Source: Aspidiotus rigidus
Taxonomy: Eukaryota; Arthropoda; Insecta; Hemiptera; Diaspididae
Direction: 5' to 3'
Length of the DNA stretch: 64,000 nucleotides
NCBI GenBank assembly: GCA_035079385.1
Contig: JAVHKY010000052.1
Span: forward strand, 13,144,001-13,208,000
Shown here piece by piece: positions 1-11,008 of the stretch. Position numbers and translations under genes: made by a program. The notes below the pieces were generated by a model, which worked only from the letters and a program-made list of their open reading frames with translations, did not search any database and had not been told where the DNA came from. Within the stretch, counting starts at the first letter, position 1, and each line of letters begins with the position of its first letter.

Positions 1-49
1 CAGGAGAATCAGCTGTTTGTTGTTTGCATACAAACAGCTGATTCTCCTG
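1..49. repeat. Perfect 20-bp inverted repeat
   Basis: Positions 1-20 (CAGGAGAATCAGCTGTTTGT) are the exact reverse complement of 30-49, with a 9-bp loop. It is at the window edge, so it may be the end of a larger foldback. Confidence 0.85.
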
Positions 50-186
50 TCAAGGTTAAATGGACATACTCCGTTTTGCTTCTTAACCCTCGCTGCCAGT
101 AGACACCATAACATCCAGCTAGCACTACATTATCTTAGGTACCCCAGTATAGACTGATTTCCTAGTGACGTCACTCAGGTAACACC

Positions 187-677
187 TATAGATACCTAAA
201 AGAGACAAGATAGCTAACTTCGTTAGTTCTAGTGTTCCACCGCACGCCAACACAGCGACACAGTATTCTTGGGCTAAATTAACATTGCGCTTATGGATGT
301 TTTTCAGTTTTCATCAATTATCTCGGAAACCGTTCATTTTTATGAAAAAATGAAGAGAACAAAATTTATTCCCCTTATAATTTCCTATCAAATGAGACCT
401 ACTTTGAATTTTTTTTTTCAAAATATGAAATAGGTCTCATACAATAGGAAATTACAAGGGGAATAAATTTTGTTCTTTCCATTTTTTCGTAAAAATAAAC
501 GGTTTCCGAGATAATTGATGAATACTGAAAAACGTCCATAAGCGCAATGTTAACTTAGCCCTACAATACAGTGGCGCTATCTCTCGGCACGTAAATTAGC
601 TCGACAAAAATCGGGTACCGGATTTTAACACAGCGCATATGGAGAGTTGGCTATCTTGTCTCTTTTAGGTATCTATA
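187..677. mobile_element. Foldback MITE with 8-bp target duplication
   Basis: Terminal repeats TATAGATACCTAAAAGAGAC (left) and its inverse at 658-677. Long internal arms (about 270-410 against 420-560) fold back around a TTTTTTTT centre. GTAACACC at 179-186 and 678-685 is the target duplication. No coding. Confidence 0.88.
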
Positions 678-1366
678 GTAACACCATTGACTTACTGCCG
701 CTGCAGTTTCCCTTAACTCTGGCTCAAGGTCGAGTGAAGTGAACAAGCAAAATATAAACAACAGATTTTAAATGTGAATTTCCATAAGAGAAACATGGCG
801 TTGTTTGGACTACCAACCATGTTGGAGAATTGTAGACTTTTAAATAATTATTATTATGATAGGTACGCTGGACTCATGACGACAAGACAAGTTTTTGGCT
901 GTGAGGTAGGAGGACGCGGAAACAGCAGTCATGTCGGAACACATTGGTTACACTGGCTGTTGCGCGATGCTAGGCGGAACATGTTTGTACCTCATTACCA
1001 AAAAGTTGTCTCGCTCTTATCAGTCCAGCGTACCTATTATATAGTGCCTTACTAATTCCTCTACCCAGATGCGCGCGCACATTGCGTGCATGCTGGTGTT
1101 GTCTCGTTTTTCTGTTCATTACTCAAGCATAGAGACATGTTCCACGTTGATGAATTGCATTAAAGCTCGAGAGCGGGTAATTGTAAAATGGACAACCATT
1201 TTGTTTGCAAAATGAATTTAGCACTCCATTGATCAACATTGAAAAAGAAGGTGGATGTCAGACAGGCCTGCGCTATTTTTCAAAATAGAGGTGTTTTACA
1301 TGTAATATCTCCTACCAAAACAAAAGTAAACAAAAATGTGTTATCAATTTTGAACCGATCAATAGG

Positions 1367-1578
1367 CCCTATGGTCTTTGGGGTTTACAAAGCGATAATA
1401 GGCCCTGGCTAACGCCTTGTTGCATGTTGTGATGATCCAATATCTCGCGATCATCGTTGATTTACTTTATGATACTTCTCGACAATGATTTTAATGGTCA
1501 AATCGCAATATTTTCACGGCGTCTGCTAGTTGCGGCCAGAGACCTATGCTTGCTTTGTAAACCCCCGACACCATAGGG
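1367..1578. mobile_element. Short TIR element
   Basis: CCCTATGGT-GGGGTTTACAAAGC at the left is matched by GCTTTGTAAACCCC-ACCATAGGG at the right. No clear target duplication. Confidence 0.6.
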
Positions 1579-1807
1579 ATCTAATAAGTAAAGACAAGGA
1601 CAGATCTCAAATGTTCAAAAATTCACAATATCTCTCATTTTACAATAGGCTAGTAACAGCAATAGTTCACATTCTTCAGGAACTATAAATTAGCACCACA
1701 ATTCCATCAGCACAGAGAAACTGATATTTTCATTTTTTACATAGATCATTCCCCCGGTGACGTCAGTAAGAAAACCAGGTTGCATGCTGCAGCTATCTCC
1801 CTTCAAA

Positions 1808-2034
1808 ATATAAACAAACTTTTTGCGTGTTGATTCACAATGGTGTAGCGTTTGTAAAAATGCAAAATATTCCAAAAATAAAAGATATCTTGATAAATAT
1901 CCTAATACTAGGTATTCTTGATATACAAAAAAAAATATTTGTATTTTATGATACAAGGTCGTTTATTTTTGAAATAATTATGTACTTGCATTTTTGCAAA
2001 CGCTACATCATTGTCTTGGAAATTGAAAGGGAAA
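1808..2034. repeat. Foldback repeat
   Basis: GTAGCGTTTGTAAAAATGCA (1844) is inverted as TGCATTTTTGCAAACGCTAC near 1986-2007, with outer AAACAAACTTTTTG against GAAAAGTTTGTTT. The centre is AT-rich. Confidence 0.6.
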
Positions 2035-2049
2035 AGTTTGTTTACATTC

Positions 2050-2949
2050 GAGGACCCATCTGTACAAAGGGCGTCCGTCGGACGGACGCCCTTTTTGCGG
2101 AGACCTCGATTTTCGTGCGTTTCAGATTATAAACCATCTTTTATAATTTTTCTGTGGTGCGGTGTATTAGGACTACGCTTCCCACGGTGCCCTAGTCCGG
2201 CTTGGGAAGGTGACGAAATGCTGCGTTATTATTACACACTCGTTATCTTATTATTTATTTACCTCGCATGTGCGTGAGATAGGGGTTGCTGGTTTAGCTG
2301 GTTAACCGGGTCTTCACTACGCTGAACCAGATCCACAGCTTCCCGTCTATCGCACAGGCCTGTTCGAGCGTTTAGATACCGCCGGTAATCCCCACTTCTA
2401 GATTATCCGACTTGTTGCTGATACAGGTTGATCGGCTCAGTGACGTTAACAGATAGCACGATGTTGGAAGTGATTGTTCAAGAAATAACCTGCTACTGTT
2501 AACGCTCGCTCGAAGCTGGTATCGAACCGCGGACATTTAGGTTACAAGGCCGTGTTTGCACCGCTCCGCCACTGAGCCACTTCCGCACCACAGAAATTCA
2601 TAGATTGTGGTGCGAGGCCGTTGGCCAAAATTGGCGTAAGTGAGGCTGTTATTATTATTATTATCATCATTATTATAATTTTTGTTTTTTTTTTCAAACC
2701 CACATTTTTTCCAGCTCAGCAAGAAGGGCGTCCGTTGTCATATTTTCAATGATCTCTACTTTGTTTGTTTCTGATATATTCAAAACGTGATTACCGTTTC
2801 TTATAGAAGAAGAGTTGCTCATTGACTTTCATCCTTACCATTTTTTTGATTAAACTCGTTGTTGCGGAGATATTTTGAACCGAAACTTCAAACTGATTTT
2901 TCTGTAATGAATTTTTCTTCACGGACGCCCTTTGTACAGATAGGTCCTC
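2050..2949. mobile_element. TIR element containing the SINE
   Basis: GAGGACC-ATCTGTACAAAGGGCGTCC at the left end is matched inverted by GGACGCCCTTTGTACAGAT-GGTCCTC at 2922-2949. A perfect hairpin (2066-2094, one-base centre) abuts the left end, and a further GGGCGTCCG word is at 2716. Confidence 0.65.
2152..2590 (-). mobile_element. Second copy of the tRNA-derived SINE, rearranged
   Basis: On the minus strand: GTGGCTCAGTGGCGGAGCGG, then GGTTCGATACC (B box), then a body matching 51430-51780. The (ATT)n tail segment with GGCCGTTGGCCAAAATTGGC lies at 2605-2680 but in plus orientation on the head side, so the copy is inverted internally or fused to another copy. It is nested in the TIR element 2050-2949. 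Confidence 0.78.
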
Positions 2950-2995
2950 ATGTTGTAAGGAGACAGCTGCAGCAGGCAGGTCTGCTGCTAGTCTG

Positions 2996-3098
2996 AGTTT
3001 GTAAATATGTGACCTGCGATGAGAAAATGATGCTCATTGCCCATTGACGCAAGAACACCATTTCTCTCTGATTGGATATCTAATCAGAGAGTAAAGAT
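2996..3098. repeat. Half-copy of the palindromic element at 3624
   Basis: GTGACCTGCGATGAGAAAA, TGCTCATTGCCCATTGACGC and CACCATTTCTCTCTGATTGG match one arm of 3624-3757. Confidence 0.7.
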
Positions 3099-3102
3099 GC
3101 TC

Positions 3103-3540
3103 TCAACTGTAGTCTGTCCACGTTAAAAAAGGATAAAAAGTAGTACAAAGTACGTCGCTCGAGAATGGAACGCTCCAGGTAATTCTTAGACCATACAACA
3201 GATAGACCGAGCATCGGCCATATACGCGTGTACAACGCGTTGAACGGAAGACATGATAAGAAAATAAGGGGGACTGGACCTCAATGAAGGCAACGCGGGT
3301 GAACGCGCGGAGCAGTGAAACACACCGTACACCCTCGCCGCCCATCAAATTTGTAAACAAGGTCCAGTCCCTCTTATTTTCTTATGTGTATTCTTATCAT
3401 GTCCTCCGTTCAAAGATTCATTGCTATGCTCGGTCTATCTGTTGTATGGTCTAAGAGGTAATTTCAATCTGCCGTTCCGTTCTCGAGGTACATACTTTGT
3501 ACTACTGTCTATCCTTTCTTAACGTGAACCAAGTATGGAG
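3103..3540. mobile_element. Foldback MITE (family with 39088-39215)
   Basis: Arms of about 170 bp: the left has AAAGTAGTACAAAGTA and AGACCATACAACAGATAGAC; the right has the inverse (GTCTATCTGTTGTATGGTCT and TACTTTGTACTAC). Its terminal words match the small palindromic element at 39088. Confidence 0.72.
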
Positions 3541-3623
3541 CATTTTTATCAATAATTTTATCAATAATATTCTAAGCCATGAAATTTCCGTTATATTTCT
3601 ACCTCTTAGAAGTAACAACACTT

Positions 3624-3757
3624 GTAACCTGCAATGAGAAAAGGATGCTCATTCCCCACTGATACAAACACCATTTCTCTCTGATTGGTCATTCGATCAG
3701 AAAGAAATGGTGTTCCTGTCAGTGGGGAATGAGCATCCTTTTCTCATCGCAGGTCAC
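3624..3757. mobile_element. Near-perfect palindromic MITE
   Basis: Two arms of about 65 bp: GTAACCTGCAATGAGAAAAG inward, and the inverse CTTTTCTCATCGCAGGTCAC outward, centred near 3690. Confidence 0.78.
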
Positions 3758-3798
3758 ACTTGGAAAACAACTGAACGTTATCACTGTGTTGATTAATG

Positions 3799-4221
3799 GA
3801 TCATAATCAGCATGACGTCATTTGTGTGAGGAAATTGTAAACGCTCCATGAAATCTTGGGAAAAGCAGATCGCGGAAATCAGTGAGTTCAGCTGGGCTGA
3901 TTTTAACGTGTGACTTTCCGGTAAAAGAATTCCAGGAGACTTTTGTTGTCAAATATATCGATAATCATCAATATTTCAAGAATGAAACATTGTTAGTCAT
4001 AAAATAGATACTTCAACCTTTCTATTGAGCTATATGTTTCATTCTTAAGATATTAATGATTATTGATATATTTGACAACAAAAGTCACCTGGAATTCTCT
4101 CTGGGAAATCACGAGTAAAAATCAGCCCAGCTAAAATCACTCATCTCTGCGGTTTGCATTTTCCAAGATTTCGTGGGGCGTTTACAATTTCTTGACACAA
4201 ATGACGTCATCTGATTATAGT
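3799..4221. mobile_element. Foldback element A, copy 1
   Basis: Arms of about 200 bp: ATGACGTCATTTGTG, AGAATTCCAGGAGACTTTTG and TTTGACAAC-type words are all found inverted on the right side. No coding; the same family as 7971-8968. Confidence 0.82.
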
Positions 4222-6945
4222 CTATTGGGGAAAAACTAAAAAGTTGTTTACATTTTTGTTGATCACTCAAGACTACAGACGCAGCCAAAAGATGACTTGT
4301 GACATCACAGGAAAACAGTCTATTGCCGAAGTTATCAGAGATTATAAAAAATACGGACTCTACACAGCAGTTTTGCGCTAGCATCAGCCTTCCTCCCTTG
4401 CCGCATTAAGCTTGTCAGAGTAAAGGAAATATTGCCAAGCATCACTCGACCACAATTCTGTCAGAAATTTATTTGAAACTTCAAGTGAAGAAAGTAAAGA
4501 TAACCTAGAAACGCGACAATAATATTTAGAATATGTTCCTTGGAACTGAATGAAAGATATTCAAAATTTTCAGTTTTTGCATACATTCTTAAGTAGCGTT
4601 GTCTGTTAAACCTAACTTTGATACAAACAACGCGCGCGCGTGCGTGTGCGTGTGTGTAGTGTGATATCCTTGTGTCTATACATCTATAATGTACCGTGGT
4701 TTCTTCGTAGAAATTAATGCTGCTGAAAAGGGGCAAAACGTTGGAATTTTCCTTTGCCAAAAAAGTGGAACGTAGTTATGGAAGCTACTTTCTCTTTCTG
4801 CAGGTAATCAGATAATGATTGCAAACATACAAAGCATACTCGTTCTATTGCAAGAGAAAAGAAAACCACAAAAAAATGAGACAACTAGCAACTTTCGATT
4901 TGTATCTGAATTCTGAATATTTATACAACAAAGTTTCCATTTGCATATACAATTATTTGCAGGCGCGCTATTGTCAATGTTGATAGGGTGATCATGACGT
5001 TTTTTTATCATAACACAACACGCCGACGGCTTTACCTACTCAAATATTGTAGGGTAGAATTATATTGCTGGGACAAAATAGAACATTCAAGCAATAAATA
5101 TTGAACTGTATGAAAAAGAAAGAAAAATGAACGCGCTTTCCAGTCGAATTGGGTAATAAATAAAGAACAACAATCAAGTATGACTGACCTTATAAAAGGA
5201 AATGAATCAACTTGTATATTGACTATTGGGCAGTACATGACGTACTTTGATTAAGTGAAATACAAATGAATTTGTATAATCAAATTCAAATCCGAGAAAT
5301 AATATGGGAGAAGGAGGAATACAAGGGTGCGCTGGTCATGAAGTTCAAGAAGTTGTTCAAATGTACCGGTAAATCCTTACTTTACAAAACAAACGATTGG
5401 CAAGGATACATTTTGGGCATACAATCAAGATTGAAATTAGTTGGTTCAATGGAGAAGGCAAAAAGCGTTCCTCCAGGCCAGAAGACCAAGCAGCCGGGTT
5501 GGCCTCCAGAGGCTAGATAAGACCTTCTCTTTCAATAAAATTCATTATATTTTTTTTTCATGTTTTTCCAAAAAGTTTTTGAAAAGTTCCTTGTTCAAAA
5601 TTTATGTTCATCTATTATTCACAAGTTCAATGTGTTTTCAAACACTTTTATTCAATTGAATTCGTCGCCGAGTACCTAGCTGGCGCCAGACATTTACATT
5701 CACTCTTTGCTCACTAATACCTTCCTCCTTTTCTGGATACGCGGCTGTATGTAACACTACAACCTTATTCATCACCTTTCAATACATTGGAAGGAGAAGT
5801 GAAGTTCGTTCACAATATCAAAATCAGTCCAACATTGACATCAACTATCCTCTTCGTTCACGTGACGTCACTAACTGCTAACATCGAGCAATTTTGATCG
5901 ATAGTGCGCGATATTCTGCGATAGTAACGCAGAATTTTGCGACAGTATCATGCAATGGTGCTTAGAACATTATCGACTCCCATAAGAATACACAGGGAAC
6001 ATTTTGATTATGTGTTAGTATTTCAAAATGAGAAATAAATAAGGAATTCAACGTTGATAATCAAGATCTGGAAGATCTCAAGTATTTGAAAATGTATTTT
6101 TCGTTACTCACTTTATTCTTCTATTCAAATATGAGCAAATGATCGAATTCAATTTTTCTTCTCATGGAAAAGTCCGTGTAAAAAAAGTTTGTTTACTTTC
6201 CTTAAGCACCATCGATCACAAATTCTCGAAATTATTTTGAATACAACGATGCTGTGACGTAGGCGTGAACAAAGAGGATTGCTATCTGACATCAAATTTA
6301 TATGTTGATTTTCAAAAATCAGTCCAAATCAACATCAACTATTGATATATAATATCAAATTAATGTGTTAATTTTTATTTGTAAATCAACTCCAAATATT
6401 GATCTCAATATTGATATTATGATCGATTTTTTGATATAGATTATTCGGACTCGACAGAGCGAACGCGCGCTAGCATCGCGGCTTCCTCTCTTACCGCACC
6501 TTGTTATCAATGTTAGGATACAATTCTCCTTCCGTATATTTTCAAATGGGAAATTTTTCAATGAGCTCTCACTCAATTATAATTCAATTTATTGGAAAAG
6601 TGTTCCCTAGATATTAATACGATGGTTCGAAATTACGTATTTTCGTTTTCATTTGCTTTGTAAATGAAGTTCTGGTAAAATGGTGACAAACTGAAAACGT
6701 TTCTTCCGTTAACACGTGAGTATTTTATCCTGACGTTGATAAAGTACCTCCAGTGCGTATGTTTGTAGTGGTGTATGTTTTGTGTATTACAAGAAATGCC
6801 CGCTAGATATCAGCCACTCCGCTGTCGAGTCCGAAATGATATTATTATTATTATTATTGACATTGATATAGGCGGCATAACCTACACCAGGTAGCGCTAG
6901 TTACAAAGGTGATCATGGATTTTTTTCTTAATGACCAATTGAAAC

Positions 6946-7409
6946 CAGGGATGATTACGTTCATGAACGTGTTCACTCGTTCACGTTCATTGAAAAAAAT
7001 GAACGTGAACGGAATGAACGGTATAAAAAAAAGGACTGAACGGAATGAACGCGTTCATATCACTTGTTTTAATCCTGCGCTTTCGATAGTTTAAATCAAT
7101 ACATGAACAATAAGAAAAGTCTTTGTAGTAGGACTGCAGGTACCCTAGTAGAAAGTAGAAACTCAACTGTTAACATTTGAAGAAGTAATTATGTGAAAAA
7201 GTGACAAAAAAAAATAGAAATTTGAAAATGAACGTGAAAAAACACGTTCATAAAAAGAACATGCATTTTTTAGACGTTCACGTTCACGGAAAAAATGAAC
7301 GTGAACTTTTTAGACGTTCACGGAAAAGAATGAACGTGAACTTTTTGGACGTTCACGGAAAAGAATGAACGTGAACTTCAGTTCAAGTTCATAAACGTAA
7401 CCATCCCTG
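6946..7409. mobile_element. hAT-like element packed with GAACGTGAAC subterminal repeats
   Basis: Ends CAGGGATGATTACGTTCATG and its near inverse (CATAAACGTAACCATCCCTG), with ATTGAAAC/CTTGAAAC flanks (7 of 8). Many direct and inverted copies of AACGTGAACG and related words fill both sides. Confidence 0.83.
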
Positions 7410-8024
7410 CTTGAAACGCATTTTCTGAAGTTAAATATTTGACTTTCAATCAAGAACAGTGTGAGAATCAAGGTTGTAGAGAATTCTCAAAAGAACATTT
7501 TTTTTGTAATGGACTGCATTATCATGACTCACTCAATGTAAACCTTCCACCAACAACGCGCGAACACACATCAAAAACGCTTCAATGTGATCGATTGTAT
7601 TGTTCTTGGTTCTATCACGTTATCAATTTTCATAAGAAACAGCCTGGAACGTTTCGATCATACGTTCAAATTGAAAAATCAGAAATAAATAATTGATTGC
7701 GTGTTTATATTCAGAAGTAGGAAGTTCTCACATATTTGTAAATGTACCTGCGGCTCTTTATTTATTTCTGGGTTTCAAATCTGAACGTGGGATCAAAACG
7801 TTCCTGTGTATTTCTTACAGAGCATTTTTTTGTTTACAAACAAAGTTGGTAATTTAGGATAAAATTGACCATTTTTACAGTACGTTTGGACTTGGGGTAA
7901 ATGGATGCGGAGCTTGTGACCACACCGTAATTCAGTCCATAAACAATTTTTTCTCAAGCTCATACTCAAATAGATCATTAATCAGATGACGTCATTTGTG
8001 TCAGAAAATTGTAAACGCCCTATG

Positions 8025-8566
8025 CTTTGACTATATACCTCTTATGGACCTTTGACTATTTATACTATGTATGGACTGATCTTCATACACAATGCTAATG
8101 TGAAAATCTTGACGCATAACGGCGGCAATTCATTTAGGCAATATGAGGTACAGCTGGCGTCAAGTTAGGGCTTACAGGAAAGGCTGGAGTAAGGCGGGAG
8201 GTTATAACAACCTTCCGCCACTCCCACGAGCCCTATAACGTGACTGCACTGATGTGCACTCACTTGGAGAATTGTGAAAACTATGACGCCGGCTGTACAG
8301 ATATTGCTTATCTCGGTACCGCCATAATGCGTCAATATATCATTTGGAATATCAGTCCATACATAGTATAAATAGTCAAAGTTATGGACTGAGCTTTGTC
8401 CATATACTGCAATGTTGAACAAGCGTGGAAACATGTATAGCGTGCGGAAGGCAGCGTGGGTGAGTGCGCGGAGGAGTAACAGCTTCTCCTCCCTCCGCAA
8501 TCAACCGCGTCGCCTATTTCGTGTCCTCCGCACCTTATATTCTTATCCTCTTTCTACGGTTCAAGT
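8025..8566. mobile_element. Element B, nested in foldback A
   Basis: Flanked by GCCCTATG (8017-8024 and 8567-8574). It begins CTTTGACTATATACC and ends TTCAAGT; the inverted ends are imperfect. It is itself interrupted by the element at 8050-8381. Confidence 0.72.
8050..8381. mobile_element. hAT-type MITE, nested in element B
   Basis: Terminal repeats CTTTGACTATTTATACTATG and its inverse, 8-bp target duplication TTATGGAC (8042-8049, 8382-8389). The ends are related to those of 26018-26601. Confidence 0.87.
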
Positions 8567-9472
8567 GCCCTATGAAATCTTGAAAAATGCAGACCGCAGA
8601 GATCAGTGATTTCTGCTGGGCTGATTTTTACACTCGATTTCCTGTAAGAGAATTCCAGGAGACTTCTGCTGTCAAATATATCGATAATTATCAATATCTT
8701 AAGAATGAAACATGGCTTAATAGAAAGTTTGAAGTATCTATTTCATATTTAACAATGTTTCATTCTTAAAATATTAATGATTATCGATATATTTGACAAC
8801 AAAAGTCTCCTGGAATTCTCTTATGGGAAATCACAAAATCACATAGGAAATCACATGTAAAAATCAGCCCGGCTGAAATCACTGATCTCTGCGTTCTGCT
8901 TTTCCCGAGATTTCATAGAGCGTTTAGAATTTCCTCACACAAATGACGTCACGCTGATTAGGATCCATTGGAAAACAGAATTGAAAAACTGTTTGGAGAT
9001 ATACAAATTGAAGCATCATTACCTTCATACGCACGGCCATCAACACTGGAAACTGCCAAGTTACGCCGCCTATCTACTGATGGTTACTTTACCGTAGTAG
9101 GGTGAACACATGAAAATCCCACATAATGGTGATAGTATTTCCTGGAAGTACCTCCCCTTTACAAATACTAATTAGAACATTCAGAAAATACAGGAAATCT
9201 CACAAGATGAATGGATGCAGTCAACAGCCTAGTATACATATAAGCAGTACCCTAGTCTGAAATGCAACCGGTTCCGTGTTGCTGTATTCTGAATTTGCAG
9301 ACTGGTTTGCAAAAGATGCACCATGTTTATCTAGAAGATTGATTTTTTCTTCCCTTCTGTTTTGTTTCAGATTTGGATTTCTCAATGGAAATGAACTCAT
9401 TCCAATTTAATAATGTAGGTGAATTTGTGTGATTGTGATTGATGGGTAAGTTCAGATCATGGTTTAAACAAT

Positions 9473-9688
9473 TTATAGGCTTTTGAGATAGTAATTATGT
9501 CTTGGGGCTCGGCAAACCCTTAATTTTAAGATATTGTCTAAACCTAATAAAATGTCGTACTCAAAGGATTCCCCATCAACCACAAAGAAGCAAGTTTTTT
9601 GTTCAATTTCAAACACTTTCATTCTTAAGAATACTTCTAGCGAATTGTCTGCTCCACTCATTGTTATGTGGAAAAATTTTTTTTGCAA
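9473..9688 (-). pseudogene. Retropepsin-like relic
   Basis: The minus-strand frame includes FFVVDGESFEYDILLGLDNI and LKLRV, which resembles the flap-to-helix part (hILG-D) of retroviral/LTR-element aspartic proteases. The catalytic DTG/DSG is not present in this frame; MSGADNS upstream is at best a distant trace. Could be chance. Confidence 0.35.
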
Positions 9689-10230
9689 GCATTATATTCA
9701 TTTTTCTTTTCTTTTCTTTCTTTCAAAATTTTTGATTTATTCAAGTCATGTTGGCGCTCCCATTGTAGAGTTCCAGAGTTTCAAGATCTTTGATGATTGT
9801 GTTAGATTTGATGAGTGGAGGGATTTCGAGTTTTTTGAATCAGTAAATTCTCTATTAAAAAATCTCCAATTTCAGTATTATTGGCAAAACATATGTTTTT
9901 TCTTTATCCTTTTCAGATTTTTGTAATTTTTATTTGTTCTTGCATTCAATTTCAGCATATAGCCTTTGATATCCTAATTTCTCACACACGGTACAGAATT
10001 TACTATCCTCATTATTTTTGTCATAATTTAGAGAGAAAGATTCTCCTCTCAAGGGTATAGCCCATTAAGAAGTGTTATCTGCTTTCGGTGGCAGATACCA
10101 TTGAAACCTATTCTGTCTAATATCATTATCCTTGTCGAGATCCAAAACAATCGCTGAACGCATGAAAAGGCAATAATCTCAAAAAGGGCCCTAATATCAC
10201 AGATTGTGACGCGCTTTAGCCGTAGTAGAG

Positions 10231-10517
10231 CCCTATAAATACAAGTGAGGACATGGACCGGCATATTTAGTTTTTACGTCATCATTATTTTCACAGTCTC
10301 CTATTCTAATGACTGATAACAGTTTATCATGATTTGAAAATAATGAGAGAACACACTAGACTATGTGCCAAAACAAAATGCAAGACTCAACACTATTGAG
10401 AAATGCAAAATTGTTCTACTAAGCACACAAATTCCCCATCTAAATAGGGAGCTATGGAGACAAATGATGACGTAACGACTAAATGCGATGGACCATGTCC
10501 TCACTCGTATTTATAGG
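10231..10517. mobile_element. TIR element with a 17-18 bp flanking direct repeat
   Basis: CCCTATAAATACAAGTGAGG at the left, its near inverse at the right (CCTCACTCGTATTTATAGGG). Direct repeats GCTTTAGCCGTAGTAGAG (10213-10230) and the same with one change (10518-10535) abut the ends. It is nested in a copy of the AAGGGCC-ended repeat. Confidence 0.75.
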
Positions 10518-10847
10518 GCTTTAGCCGTAGTACAGAAACGCTCCAATGTTATACTTTTTAGTGATTTTGTAAATCGGACTTTCTTTTACAATCTCATCAA
10601 TTTGCATGACATATGAGTATTTCTTCATGGCATTTCTGCAAAACTGAATTTTCAAATGCGTTTTTCCCAAAAACTACCTTTTGAACTAGGTCCCTTTTTT
10701 TACCTGAACATTCATTTAAAACTGACAAAGATTAATTTGGAATGGTTCATTCTAAAATAGATTCTCTTTTGTAGGTCAAATAATTCATGAACACGTAGAA
10801 AAAAAGAACGCTGGAAAGCTAAAATTATAGTAAATTTTAGCACTTAC

Positions 10848-11008
10848 TTTGCTTTTGAATAGACTTTGTCGTGATATTCTTGTAAAGCGCTTTCAACTTC
10901 ACCAGGTACCACAAAATTATCACTCAGAATAATGAACACATCATATTTCTCACCGCTGTTTGTAGCATACTTAATAAGCTTTTCAACATTTCCATTTACG
11001 CAATCATC
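10848..11008 (-). CDS. Ro60: Ro60 coding exon, later vWA segment
   Basis: 53 codons plus two bases: DDCVNGNVEKLIKYATNSGE, then KYDVFIILSDNFVV with the conserved vWA Asp (581). Acceptor CCAACAG, donor GTAAGT. The final vWA strand and tail (about 50 residues) must lie further downstream. Confidence 0.82.

Larger units (their letters stand above)
7971..8968. mobile_element. Foldback element A, copy 2, split by nested insertions
   Basis: The left end (7971-8024) and the remainder (8567-8968) match copy 1 at 3799-4221. The split point carries the 8-bp duplication GCCCTATG of the inserted element B. Confidence 0.8.
1..9472. other. Gene-free transposon mosaic (outside the listed elements)
   Basis: Outside the listed repeats I see no convincing gene. 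4400-6900 is AT-rich unique-looking sequence with a (CG/TG)n tract near 4631-4655 and a segment (4975-5240) that recurs in diverged form at about 31610-31740 and 61735-61920. The 84-codon frame at 5266-5520 and the 85-codon frame at 7439-7696 match nothing I recognise. Confidence 0.6.

Noticed and set aside
774..1055. 93-codon frame as a gene
   Set aside because: No recognisable domain, no neighbouring exon signals, and it ends in the kind of dispersed repeat (TACCTATTATATAGTGC) seen elsewhere.
5266..5520. 84-codon frame on the plus strand
   Set aside because: Length is within chance for this region and no family is recognisable; transcript evidence would be needed.
9502..9926. Plus-strand frames opposite the retropepsin-like relic
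   Set aside because: Low-complexity Phe/Leu-rich translations, best explained as antisense of AT-rich relic DNA.
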